Assembly: GCA_036504055.1 (NCBI GenBank)
Contig: DASXVU010000047.1
Span: 1 to 64,000, forward strand
Source: Methanomassiliicoccales archaeon
GTDB lineage: Archaea > Thermoplasmatota > Thermoplasmata > Methanomassiliicoccales > UBA472
Direction: 5' to 3'
DNA: 64,000 nucleotides
The translations under genes were made by a program, and so were the position numbers. Position 1 is the first letter of the stretch, and the number at the start of each line of letters is the position of its first letter. Of this stretch, positions 25,639-33,902 are shown piece by piece. The notes below the pieces were generated by a model, which was not told where the DNA came from, ran no database searches, and worked only from the letters and a program-made list of their open reading frames with translations.

Positions 25639-26769
25639 ATGACAGAAGAAATGACAAAATTCGAAAGAGTAAATGCCGTTATGGAGGTCAGGGAGCCGGA
25701 CCGAGTGCCAGTGTATCCATATATTCTGACCCACGGTGTCTATGCTGAAGGGTGGAAATTATCGGACATAACCACTGAGACAACCCTTGATGCCAAGAAA
25801 TGTGCTCAATGCACACTGAAGACCCTGGAGCTCTACGACTATGATATGGTCATCGGTTCCTATCAAGACTTGTACATGGGGGTCACAGAACTTGGCGGAA
25901 AGATCAAGATCCCCAACAAGTTCGGATCGGCAGTGTCGATGAAAGAACCACCAGTTACAGATGCAACCGCATGGGATCGAGTGAAAAAGCTTCTCCCATA
26001 CGACCCTAGGAAGGAGGGGAGGGCCAAATCAGTCTTGGAATCATATAAGATCGTCTCTGACAAAGTTGGGAAGACGACACCAGTCATACCATGCTGGTGG
26101 CCAGGGCCAACTGCAGCAATGTGCATGTTCCGAGGTCCAGAGATGCTTTCAATGGACATGGCTTTGGACCCGAGCTTTGCCCACGAGATGATAAAGGCGG
26201 CTAACGAATTTGCCATCGATTTCTTGGAGGGCATGTACGAGAATGGGGCTAACTCCGTCTCTCATACGGGAGAAATATATGGTGTAGAGCTGCTAAGTGC
26301 AGACCAGTGTCATGAGTTTGTCGTCCCATACGTCAAGGAACTCTCCCGGAGGATCTATAAGGATTGGGGGCAGAAAACCTGGCTGCACACGCATGGCGAT
26401 TACAAGAAACCAGACACGGCTCCCATCATCGGTGAATATGTGAATGACGCGAAGATCGCCGGTTTCCACCCTGACGAGAAGCACCCTCCAGAGTGGCTAC
26501 AGGAGAACGTTAAAGAAAAGTACCATATATCGGTGGCCGGGATCATTCATGGGCCTGGACCGCTCCTGAATGGGCCTGCTGAAGAGATCGAGAGGGTGAC
26601 CAAAAATATCATTGATAAGGCCGGCGTCGGAGGAGGTCTCATGCTAGCGCCTTCCTGCGAGGTCCCGCCGGACACACCGATTGAGAATTTCAAGAAATGG
26701 GTTCAGGTCACCCACACGTATGGAAAATATCCCTTGCAAAACCAGGTGATAAAGCATGCCAACGCTTAA
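25639..26769 (+). CDS. MtaA/MtbA/UroD-superfamily corrinoid methyltransferase
   Basis: 376 residues of the uroporphyrinogen decarboxylase/MtaA fold, which transfers methyl from a corrinoid protein to coenzyme M or another thiol using zinc. Ligand positions in canonical members are H-x-C plus a distant C. Here they read LHTHGDYKK (His250, His252) and LAPSCEVPP (Cys340), so the second ligand is His, not Cys. No separate substrate methyltransferase (MtaB, MtmB, MtbB, MttB) lies in the cluster. This recalls MtsA-MtsB of methylthiol metabolism, where one UroD-type protein does both half-reactions. GAGGAGAGAAT precedes the ATG. The substrate is unknown. Confidence 0.85.
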   Translation: MTEEMTKFERVNAVMEVREPDRVPVYPYILTHGVYAEGWKLSDITTETTLDAKKCAQCTLKTLELYDYDMVIGSYQDLYMGVTELGGKIKIPNKFGSAVSMKEPPVTDATAWDRVKKLLPYDPRKEGRAKSVLESYKIVSDKVGKTTPVIPCWWPGPTAAMCMFRGPEMLSMDMALDPSFAHEMIKAANEFAIDFLEGMYENGANSVSHTGEIYGVELLSADQCHEFVVPYVKELSRRIYKDWGQKTWLHTHGDYKKPDTAPIIGEYVNDAKIAGFHPDEKHPPEWLQENVKEKYHISVAGIIHGPGPLLNGPAEEIERVTKNIIDKAGVGGGLMLAPSCEVPPDTPIENFKKWVQVTHTYGKYPLQNQVIKHANA

Positions 26770-27718
26770 ACAGCCCCTTCGGGGGCTTATTCCCGCCCTT
26801 TTTGTAATAATTGCCTCCTTTATTTTCATTTTTTTAGGAGAGCAAATATTCAAGATGGCTTCGGGAGACATAGCTGTATATGCCCTCTTCTTTGTTTGGG
26901 TGGCATTCGTTATATCTTTGGCTGAGAAGTGGCCGATGGGCAAATGGAAGCAACCTGCCGTTGGATTGGGTTTCGTGACCATTGCTTTAGTATTAGGTAT
27001 CCTGCACCCCCTGATCATGGAATGGCTTGGATTTGGCCCTGAGTGGTCCTGGCCGCTGATCTCGAATCTATTCCTGGCTGTAGGTCTGGTCATCGCATTC
27101 AGTAACGGCCTGGTGGCTGGGTTCAAGCAACCCAAATCAGTGTTTAGCAATGCGCTCTTCATGTACGTCTTCGCAGTAGTCGGGTTGCTATGGTTCGGTT
27201 TTGTACCAGCCATTTGGTTTGCGATGTTCGTATTCGTATTCTTCTGGATGGAGACATGGCCATTTGCAGCAACGAAACAGCCGGCGAAGGGTATCTCTTT
27301 GTTCGTAGTGATGGGCTTCTTCGCCTTATTGCTTGAGTACGCATTCGAGCAGGCTGGGACGACCTTCTTCAATCCAGATGCCGGGCTATGGTTTGTCCTC
27401 TTTGTTTGGTGGCTAGTGCTAACATCATGGCAGCTAGAAACTTGGCCATTGAAGAATGTGAAACAGCCTGGAAAGGCTCTCGGCGGCCTAATTATCTCAG
27501 CGACTTTGACCTTTGTTTCCTACTATGTCATCGTGGACGTGATAGGGATTGGCCTCGGCGCAGCTGGCATGTATGTTTGGGTGTTTGTTTCCTGGCTATA
27601 TACCTGGGATATTGTCTTTGGGAAGTGGCCAGCGGAGCGTGCCGAAAAAATTTCCGTCAAGCAAGGCGAGACAATTGCAACCGAGAAAACAACTGGTTCT
27701 GTCGGAGGTGGAAAATAA
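26756..27718 (+). CDS. Multi-pass membrane protein with repeated WP...QP motifs in methyltransferase operon
   Basis: 320 residues, clearly paralogous along its full length to the product of 22541-23482: LKQPLRG, EKWPMGKWKQPAVG, GFKQPKS, ETWPFAATKQPAKG, ETWPLKNVKQPGKA, GKWPAER. Its ATG lies inside the end of the methyltransferase gene (14-bp overlap), so translation is coupled. A hairpin terminator follows. The operon context makes it a candidate permease for the methylated substrate; the family is not recognised. Confidence 0.75.
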   Translation: MPTLKQPLRGLIPALFVIIASFIFIFLGEQIFKMASGDIAVYALFFVWVAFVISLAEKWPMGKWKQPAVGLGFVTIALVLGILHPLIMEWLGFGPEWSWPLISNLFLAVGLVIAFSNGLVAGFKQPKSVFSNALFMYVFAVVGLLWFGFVPAIWFAMFVFVFFWMETWPFAATKQPAKGISLFVVMGFFALLLEYAFEQAGTTFFNPDAGLWFVLFVWWLVLTSWQLETWPLKNVKQPGKALGGLIISATLTFVSYYVIVDVIGIGLGAAGMYVWVFVSWLYTWDIVFGKWPAERAEKISVKQGETIATEKTTGSVGGGK

Positions 27719-27754
27719 GTTACTAAGCTCATGCATTTCCCCCTAATCCATTAC

Positions 27755-27779
27755 GCGGGAGTCTCCTCCCGCTTTTTTT
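27755..27779 (+). terminator. Hairpin plus T-run terminator after the methyltransferase operon
   Basis: GCGGGAG-TCTC-CTCCCGC forms a 7-bp GC-rich stem with a 4-base loop, followed at once by seven T. This bacterial-style intrinsic terminator ends the corrinoid protein/methyltransferase/membrane-protein operon, 36 bp after its last stop codon. Confidence 0.8.
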
Positions 27780-27897
27780 AATATCAATCCTTGGCTCACA
27801 GGCTCGATATGATTCCAAAATCTGGATTAAAAAAAATTTTAATGCTGAGTCAAATGGTAAATATCCAGAATTTTTCTAAGGTGATTTGGAGACTCTA

Positions 27898-29535
27898 ATG
27901 AGATTTGGAATAGCTCTTGATTTGGGAACTAGTGGCTATAGAACGCATCTTGTGGATTTGTCTAGAAATGGCAAGATCGTCTCCACGGCAATCACGATGC
28001 GCCATCCTTTACCTGGGGCGAACATAATGGATCATCTGCACTTCTGGATCGAAAATGGAAGTGAGATTGGTCATAAGATAATAACCGATAGTGTGGATGA
28101 ACTGATCGAAATGCATTCTGCCGAGCCGAATGAAATCGAACGTATCGCAGTTTGTGGTAACCCCGCGCAAGTGTCAATGTTCCAGAATATTGAAATTAGA
28201 GATCTTGCTCGAGCCGGTCAGAATGCCCTCAAGCGTCTCAATGTCGAACCTCCTGACCGAAGGGGAAATGTTACTTCGGCAGGGGAAATCGGATTAACGA
28301 GCGTATGCTCGGAAGCAGAAGTAGTTATCCCTCCTTCAATTCGTCACGAGATCGGTGCAGACGCCCTGGCCATGATAATAAAAACAGGAATTCTTGAGAA
28401 AAATGAAACCTGCATGGTCACTGACTATGGTACTAACGCCGAAATGGGTCTATTCCACGAAGGAGAGCTGTACACTGGCTCGGCTGCAGCTGGCCCCGCC
28501 ATGGAGGGGCAGGCCATATCTTTCGGCATGCTGGCGGCACCTAACGCGATATGTGATTTTTCCCGTTGTTATGGTAGATACTGGAGCAATATGGTATTGA
28601 ATGCTGGGCTAGAATCAGAGTTGGGTTCCCTCATTGATCCAACTAGTGGATATTCGAAACGAGGAAATGGAATAAGGGCTAGAGGCATCACAGGAACTGG
28701 TGTTGTTGGGGCAGTTGCCCTCGGTCTTCAGTCAGGAATAATTAAATTGCCCAATATTCAGACGATGGATGGAGTTTTGCATTTCCAAGATGGGATTACC
28801 TTCAATCGAGAGGATCTCATGGAGGCAGGAAAAGCAATGGGAGCAATCAGGGCAGGACATAGAACGTTAATCGAAGAAGTTGGGACACCAGATCAGGAAA
28901 TAGGGACGATGTATCTCGCTGGTGCATCCGGAACGTACGTCGATCCGATAAAGGCGCAAATTGTTGGCATGATACCGCAGGTGATCGAGGAGACCGTTCA
29001 GGTTGGTAACACCTCGCTGATGATGGCTTATGATCTGGTTACTAACCCCGATACCTTGGACATGATGCAATCTGTGGCTGACTCCATTGCCTCCAAACAC
29101 ATCATGTTTGCGTCGTCTAAGACCTTCGAATCCTACTTTGCCAATGAACTAGCATTTTGGACCGAGGGAATGCCAATCGAATTGTACAATCGCTTGATCA
29201 AAAAAGAAGGCCTAAGACCATTGCCGGAAATTACGCCTCCTAAGAGAACTCTGAGATTAGTAAATGGAGATATTCCAGTCATTGGGGATAAGGGGCTTAA
29301 GATCCTTGAACACATTGGAGTGTACTTAGTTGGCAACTTCATCGACTGCCGTGGTTGCGGGAAATGCGAAAGGGGATGCCCGGAACAAGCGTTGAAGTTA
29401 GTTCCTCAGGGAAGACTGGAATTCGATATTGAGGTAGAGACCGACCTCTGCCTGGGAACCGCTTGCAGGAGATGCGAACAGATATGCCCTCAAAAAGCAT
29501 TTCGTTTTAGTGATCTTAGAATCGTTAAAACCTGA
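27898..29535 (+). CDS. ramA: RamA-type corrinoid protein reductive activase, second copy
   Basis: 545 residues from ATG 27898, which follows GGAG by 6 nt; a TTG four codons earlier is less likely. The N-terminal GIALDLGTSGYRTHLVDL is the ATP-binding strand-loop. The body has VTDYGTNAEMGL and GSAAAGPAMEGQAI. The C-terminus carries two 4Fe-4S motifs, CRGCGKCERGCP and CLGTACRRCEQICP. It is a full-length paralogue of the interrupted copy at 17109-18751. It probably reactivates the corrinoid protein encoded just upstream. Its TGA (29533-29535) lies inside the left terminal repeat of the adjacent insertion sequence, so the native C-terminus has been replaced by the IS boundary, ending shorter and less basic than the other copy. 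Confidence 0.9.
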   Translation: MRFGIALDLGTSGYRTHLVDLSRNGKIVSTAITMRHPLPGANIMDHLHFWIENGSEIGHKIITDSVDELIEMHSAEPNEIERIAVCGNPAQVSMFQNIEIRDLARAGQNALKRLNVEPPDRRGNVTSAGEIGLTSVCSEAEVVIPPSIRHEIGADALAMIIKTGILEKNETCMVTDYGTNAEMGLFHEGELYTGSAAAGPAMEGQAISFGMLAAPNAICDFSRCYGRYWSNMVLNAGLESELGSLIDPTSGYSKRGNGIRARGITGTGVVGAVALGLQSGIIKLPNIQTMDGVLHFQDGITFNREDLMEAGKAMGAIRAGHRTLIEEVGTPDQEIGTMYLAGASGTYVDPIKAQIVGMIPQVIEETVQVGNTSLMMAYDLVTNPDTLDMMQSVADSIASKHIMFASSKTFESYFANELAFWTEGMPIELYNRLIKKEGLRPLPEITPPKRTLRLVNGDIPVIGDKGLKILEHIGVYLVGNFIDCRGCGKCERGCPEQALKLVPQGRLEFDIEVETDLCLGTACRRCEQICPQKAFRFSDLRIVKT

Positions 29536-29605
29536 CCTCCCGACTTTTAGGCACTGAACTCCATTGATATTCACGTAGCCAGTATGCATCAAAATCCTTT
29601 AATAA

Positions 29606-29629
29606 TACTATGCCTATATAGGCATAGTA
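29606..29629. promoter_or_regulatory. 24-bp perfect palindrome over the transposase promoter and start
   Basis: TACTATGCCTAT followed by its exact reverse complement. It ends one base before the transposase ATG (29631) and includes a TATATA core. In RNA it would fold into a hairpin next to the start codon, which would limit translation from read-through transcripts. Confidence 0.6.
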
Positions 29630-29630
29630 A

Positions 29631-31181
29631 ATGAAGCCATTCACCCGTGTCAAGAACATCAACGGCATCGACTACGTTTACGAGATCACGCCATACTACG
29701 ATCCAGACACGAAAATGACCAAGCAGAAATCAAAGTATCTGGGTAAGCTGGTCGACGGCGAGACGAAGCGGATGAGAAAGGCGTTGCCCCGCAACGCCTA
29801 CGACTTCGGCGACCTGCTGCCCGCCTTCAAGATCATCCAGGAACTTGAACTCGACTCGATGCTTGATAAGTTGCTGCCGGATGACAAGGCCAGGACTGTC
29901 CTGGCCTTGGCGGTGAACCGGGTGGTCGATCCCTGTTCCGTCAGCAATGCCCGGACCTGGTATGAACGCACCATCCTTTCCTCGCTCTGGGGAGAGCTGC
30001 CGCTCTCCTCCCAGACGCTCAGCGACTTCCTGGCTGCTCTGGGCGGAAGCTCGATACCGGAGCAGTTCACCGAACTGCTCCTGGACAGGATCGGCAGGAC
30101 CGGACCGCTGATCTACGACATCACCTCGTTCAGCAGCTCGTCGAAGCTGCTGGAACTGCTCGAATACGGTCACAACCGGGATAGCGATGGCCTCCCGCAG
30201 ATGAATCTCTCTCTGATCGCCCACAAAACGCTCGGGATACCGCTCGGATTCCAGACCTATCCAGGCTCCATCTCGGACGTCAGCACCATCAAGAACACCG
30301 TGGCCAGGCTCAGGTCACTTGGCCTGGAGGCCCCGGTACTGGTCATGGACCGGGGATTCTACTCCCTAGCCAATTTGACCGACATCGTCTTGGCCGGGTA
30401 TGATTTCATCATACCCACGCCGATGAGGCTGGACGAGGCCAAGTCGATCATCTCCAAAAGTCATACCGAGATCGAGGACCCAGCTTACCTGAGGAAGCTG
30501 GAGGGCGAGACGTTCTTTGTGAAGGACGTAACTCTCCAGCTCGGTGAGCTGGAGGTAGCTGGCTACCTTTACTATGACCTGCGCCGGGAGCAGGAGGAAA
30601 AGACCTCTTTCTACGAATGGCTGGATCGCGTGAAAGTAAAGCTGGAGGCAAGAGAGGTCAAGTCCTGGCAGAACCCTGCCAGGGTCTTCGAGGAGGAGGC
30701 CGGTGCACTGGTCCAGTACTTCGGCTGGAAGTTGGATGGACGAAAGTTCATCATCGAGGTCAAGAAGAAGGCCGTCGCCGCCCGGCTGAACCGGGCCGGG
30801 AAGATGATCATACTGCACTCTGGCCAGCACAGCTGGCAGGAGTGTCTGTCGTGGTCTCGGGAGCGGGACGTCATCGAGAAGATGTTCTACTCGCTGAAGA
30901 ACGATCTGGCAGGTCTGCCGTTGAGGGCTCAGAAGGTCGATGTGGTCAAGGGCATGATCTTCGTGAACTTCGTGGCGCTGATCATACGATCCAGGCTGCT
31001 GGCTTTGATGCGGTCGACCAAGCTCTGCCGGGACCATTCGCTTCCCTCGGTCATGCTGGAGCTTTCGAAGATCCGTAGAATGGAGCTGCCAGATGGCAGC
31101 TTCGTCACCAGCGAGGTGACGAAGAAACAAAGGAAGATCATCGAGGCGTTGGAGCTCGATCTTGACCGACTATGTGCCTAA
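29631..31181 (+). CDS. IS1634-family (IS4-like DDE) transposase
   Basis: 516 residues. N-terminal region VKNINGIDYVYEITPYYDPD is typical of IS1634-type archaeal transposases. DDE features: LIYDITSFSSSS (first Asp), VLVMDRGFYSLANL (second Asp with the D-R-G-F/Y motif), and SRERDVIEKMFYSLKNDLAG (Y-(2)-R-(3)-E-(6)-K-like signature with catalytic Glu). The frame is intact, so the element may be active. It ends inside the right inverted repeat. Confidence 0.9.
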   Translation: MKPFTRVKNINGIDYVYEITPYYDPDTKMTKQKSKYLGKLVDGETKRMRKALPRNAYDFGDLLPAFKIIQELELDSMLDKLLPDDKARTVLALAVNRVVDPCSVSNARTWYERTILSSLWGELPLSSQTLSDFLAALGGSSIPEQFTELLLDRIGRTGPLIYDITSFSSSSKLLELLEYGHNRDSDGLPQMNLSLIAHKTLGIPLGFQTYPGSISDVSTIKNTVARLRSLGLEAPVLVMDRGFYSLANLTDIVLAGYDFIIPTPMRLDEAKSIISKSHTEIEDPAYLRKLEGETFFVKDVTLQLGELEVAGYLYYDLRREQEEKTSFYEWLDRVKVKLEAREVKSWQNPARVFEEEAGALVQYFGWKLDGRKFIIEVKKKAVAARLNRAGKMIILHSGQHSWQECLSWSRERDVIEKMFYSLKNDLAGLPLRAQKVDVVKGMIFVNFVALIIRSRLLALMRSTKLCRDHSLPSVMLELSKIRRMELPDGSFVTSEVTKKQRKIIEALELDLDRLCA

Positions 31182-31310
31182 AACCCGGGAAGTCAGGTTA
31201 AAAGTGATCGAACTAGTAATGACAACCTGTTTTAACGAATGCCGTTCCTTCTGGTAATGCAAAGGGTCACACCATTGGAGGAAATTATTAATATCGAAGG
31301 ACTCGTTGCT

Positions 31311-31330
31311 ATTTCAACAGTAATTGAAAT
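31311..31330. promoter_or_regulatory. Inverted-repeat operator candidate of the metal ATPase gene
   Basis: ATTTCAA-CAGTAA-TTGAAAT, a perfect 7-bp inverted repeat with a 6-bp spacer, 16 bp before the ATPase ATG and about 20 bp after a TATA-like ATTATTAATA. ArsR/SmtB-type repressors bind such sites; an ArsR gene ends the cassette. Confidence 0.6.
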
Positions 31331-31346
31331 AGAAATGAGGCATTAG

Positions 31347-33563
31347 ATGAACAATCAGAAGGATGGCAAAGAACTCGAAACGGTCGTTCTGAACATCGAA
31401 GGATTGGATTGTTCCTGTGACGTCCAAATAATTGAAAAGAAATTGAGATCGTTAGCCGGTGTGGAGAACTTTGATATCGATCTGGTTTCCAAAAAAGTCC
31501 TTGCCTATTACGACCCATCGGTGGCATCCGTAAAGGATATTGTCCAGTCCATATCGGAGACGGGGATGAGCTGTTCTCAGATCAAAGACCGAAAACTCCG
31601 AAGCAGCTGGTGGAGGGACAAACAGCAACTAGCGCTTTACTGCAGCGGAATGATAACGCTGTTCACGTTCGTCCTTATGTTCTTGGGGGTCCAAGAAATC
31701 GTAACAAACGCATTTTTTGGAGTGGCGGTGCTTGTGGGTGTATACCATCCAGCCCGAAAAGCAATAATCGCTCTACTCAACCTCGTGGCTACGATTCATC
31801 TGCTAATGCTGATAGGCGCCACCGGCGCCGTCTTGCTCGGAATGTGGTATGAAGCCGCAATACTCATCTTCGTCTATTCACTCGGCGATGTGCTGGAATC
31901 CTACGCCGTGGACAAAGCGAGGGGCGCGATCAGATCACTGATAGAGCTGGTCCCGAAAAAAGCGCTGGTACGAAAGGATGGCAACGAGGTTGTAATGTCC
32001 ACCGAGGATATTGTGGTCGGTGACATCGTTATCGTCAGACCGGGTGAAAGGATCCCTGTGGATGGTGTAGTTTCCAATGGTGTCTCCCATGTCGACCAGG
32101 CCGCCGTGACCGGCGAGCCAATTCCCGTGGGAAAAAAGATCGGCGACGAGGTTTTTGCTGGAACCATCAATCAAAATGGATCATTAGAGGTCAATGTGAA
32201 TAAGCTGGCATCCGAGACCATGCTTTCCAAGATAATCTGTTCTGTCGAGGAGGCGCAGGCCAATAGGACATCGTACCAGAGGTTCTCCGACAGCTTCGCC
32301 CAGTACTATACCCCCGCAATGTTCGTGCTGGGTATACTCGTAGCCATCGTGCCACCCCTATTCATTGGTTCTGACTGGCATACATTTATCCTCCGAGGAT
32401 TGGTCGTGTTCGTTGTATCATGCTCTTGCGGCCTTGCTCTTTCCGTCCCGGTTGCGGTCGTAGGGGCAATGGCGAATGCGGCCCGCAATGGTACGGTCTA
32501 CAAGGGTGGGGCGTATCTTGAGGCCGTCGACAAATTAAAGGTCATTGCGTTTGACAAGACTGGCACCCTTACTATAGGCAGACCGGAAGTAACAGATATC
32601 ATAGTCTACAACGGGCTTTCAGAAAATGACCTTCTTGACCTAGCAGGAAGCATCGAATCGAGGTCTGGACATCCGCTCGCAGCCGCTATAGTCAGAAAGG
32701 CGAAGGAAAACAATGCCTACTCCAATATTCCCCCAGGTGACTTCCAAGAGATCGCGGGGCTTGGGATTTCTGCAATTGTAAACGGTAAGAGGTTCCTCAT
32801 CGGAAACCAAAGACTGCAGAACAGTAACGGCGTCTCAATGGAACAGTCCCATAAGACCCTGGAGGAGTTAGAGAGCTCGGGGAAGACGGTCGTATCAATC
32901 AGCTCGGAAGGAAACCTGTTGGGTCTGATTGCTATCGCTGATAACGTCAGGCCTGGAGCGAAAGAGACGCTTCAGAGAATTAAGCAGTCCGGCATCAGGA
33001 CGGTCATGCTAACCGGTGATAACGAACGCAGCGCAAAATCCATCGCCCTCCAGGTTGGGGTCGACGAATACTATTGTCAACTGCTGCCAGTGGACAAGGT
33101 TGAAGTGATCAAGAAATTGAAGGAAAGATATGGCACAGTAGCAATGGTCGGAGATGGTATCAACGATGCTCCAGCCATGGCAGCATCAGATGTCGGCATT
33201 GCGATGGGCGCTGCCGGGACGGACATTGCCATCGAGGCTGGGGATGTGGTTCTCATGTCTGATGACCTCTCTAAACTAGTCTACCTTCGCGAATTGAGCA
33301 GCAGGTCGGTGACCACTATCAAGCAGAACATTTGGTTCTCGTTGATCAACATCGGATTCATGATTGGGGCGGCATTGATAGGCTGGCTGGGATTGGTCAG
33401 CGGCCTGTTGCTGAATGAAGCAAGCGCAGTCCTGGTGATCTTAAACGCATTGAGATTGTTAAAATGGAAGAGCAAGACAGAAAGTAGAGCGGTGATTAAC
33501 GATGAGCCTCCTGCATTAACCATCAGCGGAATAGAAGGAATTTCAGTTAAAGGAAGGAATTAG
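31347..33563 (+). CDS. P1B-type heavy-metal transporting ATPase with CSC metal sites
   Basis: 738 residues. An N-terminal HMA domain (13-80) carries GLDCSCD (Cys22, Cys24) in place of the usual CxxC. About eight membrane helices follow. P-type motifs are intact: TGEPIPVGKK, the phosphorylation site DKTGTLT (Asp403), SGHPLA of the nucleotide domain, TGDN and GDGINDAPAM. The intramembrane metal site that is normally CPC reads SCSCGLAL (Cys359-Ser-Cys361), so the hallmark proline is lost. It should export a soft metal such as Zn, Cd, Cu or Ag; the altered sites prevent naming one. GAGGCATTAG precedes the ATG. Ends in TAG. Confidence 0.88.
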   Translation: MNNQKDGKELETVVLNIEGLDCSCDVQIIEKKLRSLAGVENFDIDLVSKKVLAYYDPSVASVKDIVQSISETGMSCSQIKDRKLRSSWWRDKQQLALYCSGMITLFTFVLMFLGVQEIVTNAFFGVAVLVGVYHPARKAIIALLNLVATIHLLMLIGATGAVLLGMWYEAAILIFVYSLGDVLESYAVDKARGAIRSLIELVPKKALVRKDGNEVVMSTEDIVVGDIVIVRPGERIPVDGVVSNGVSHVDQAAVTGEPIPVGKKIGDEVFAGTINQNGSLEVNVNKLASETMLSKIICSVEEAQANRTSYQRFSDSFAQYYTPAMFVLGILVAIVPPLFIGSDWHTFILRGLVVFVVSCSCGLALSVPVAVVGAMANAARNGTVYKGGAYLEAVDKLKVIAFDKTGTLTIGRPEVTDIIVYNGLSENDLLDLAGSIESRSGHPLAAAIVRKAKENNAYSNIPPGDFQEIAGLGISAIVNGKRFLIGNQRLQNSNGVSMEQSHKTLEELESSGKTVVSISSEGNLLGLIAIADNVRPGAKETLQRIKQSGIRTVMLTGDNERSAKSIALQVGVDEYYCQLLPVDKVEVIKKLKERYGTVAMVGDGINDAPAMAASDVGIAMGAAGTDIAIEAGDVVLMSDDLSKLVYLRELSSRSVTTIKQNIWFSLINIGFMIGAALIGWLGLVSGLLLNEASAVLVILNALRLLKWKSKTESRAVINDEPPALTISGIEGISVKGRN

Positions 33564-33615
33564 AGACATTGCAGATGAATGAAAAACGATGCGTGGAATT
33601 TGAAGGTGGAATAGA

Positions 33616-33873
33616 ATGCAAAACGACAGAAAGGCGGTAGAAGGGTTAGAGACGGCCATTTTCAAGATAACTGGACTATGTTCTTGCGAATTCAAGATTA
33701 TCGAGAAGAAATTGAAGAACCTTGATGGGGTCGATAACTATAGTTTAAACCCGATCACCAACCAATTGAAGGTCACTTACAATAAGTCCTTGATGACCAT
33801 CGAAGGGATCCAAAAGGCTGTTTCAAAGGCTGGCGGGAAGGCCACCCAGATGAAGTCAGACCAGATATTCTGA
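33616..33873 (+). CDS. Small HMA-domain metal-binding protein
   Basis: 85 residues forming one ferredoxin-like HMA fold: FKITGLCSCEFKIIEKKLKN, then VDNYSLNPITNQLKVTYN. It is most similar to the N-terminal domain of the adjacent ATPase, including the same CSC arrangement (LCSCE). It is likely the metallochaperone delivering metal to that ATPase. It starts at ATG 33616 after AAGGTGGAATAGA. Confidence 0.8.
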   Translation: MQNDRKAVEGLETAIFKITGLCSCEFKIIEKKLKNLDGVDNYSLNPITNQLKVTYNKSLMTIEGIQKAVSKAGGKATQMKSDQIF

Positions 33874-33902
33874 TATCTTAACCTTATCATTTGATTCATC
33901 TT

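Larger units (their letters stand above)
29529..31199 (+). mobile_element. IS1634-like insertion sequence
   Basis: About 1.67 kb bounded by imperfect 26-bp inverted repeats: left 29529-29554, starting AACCTGACCTCCCG and ending TTTTAGGCAC; right 31174-31199, its complement with three mismatches. Both ends carry stop codons: the left one terminates ramA-2 and the right one terminates the transposase. Its GC content is visibly higher than the flanks. No clear target-site duplication is seen, which suggests age or recombination. Confidence 0.85.

Noticed and set aside
29515-31210. Target-site duplication flanking the IS
   Set aside because: Sequences immediately outside the inverted repeats (ending CGTTAA and starting AAAAGT) share only one or two A residues, so no duplication is claimed.
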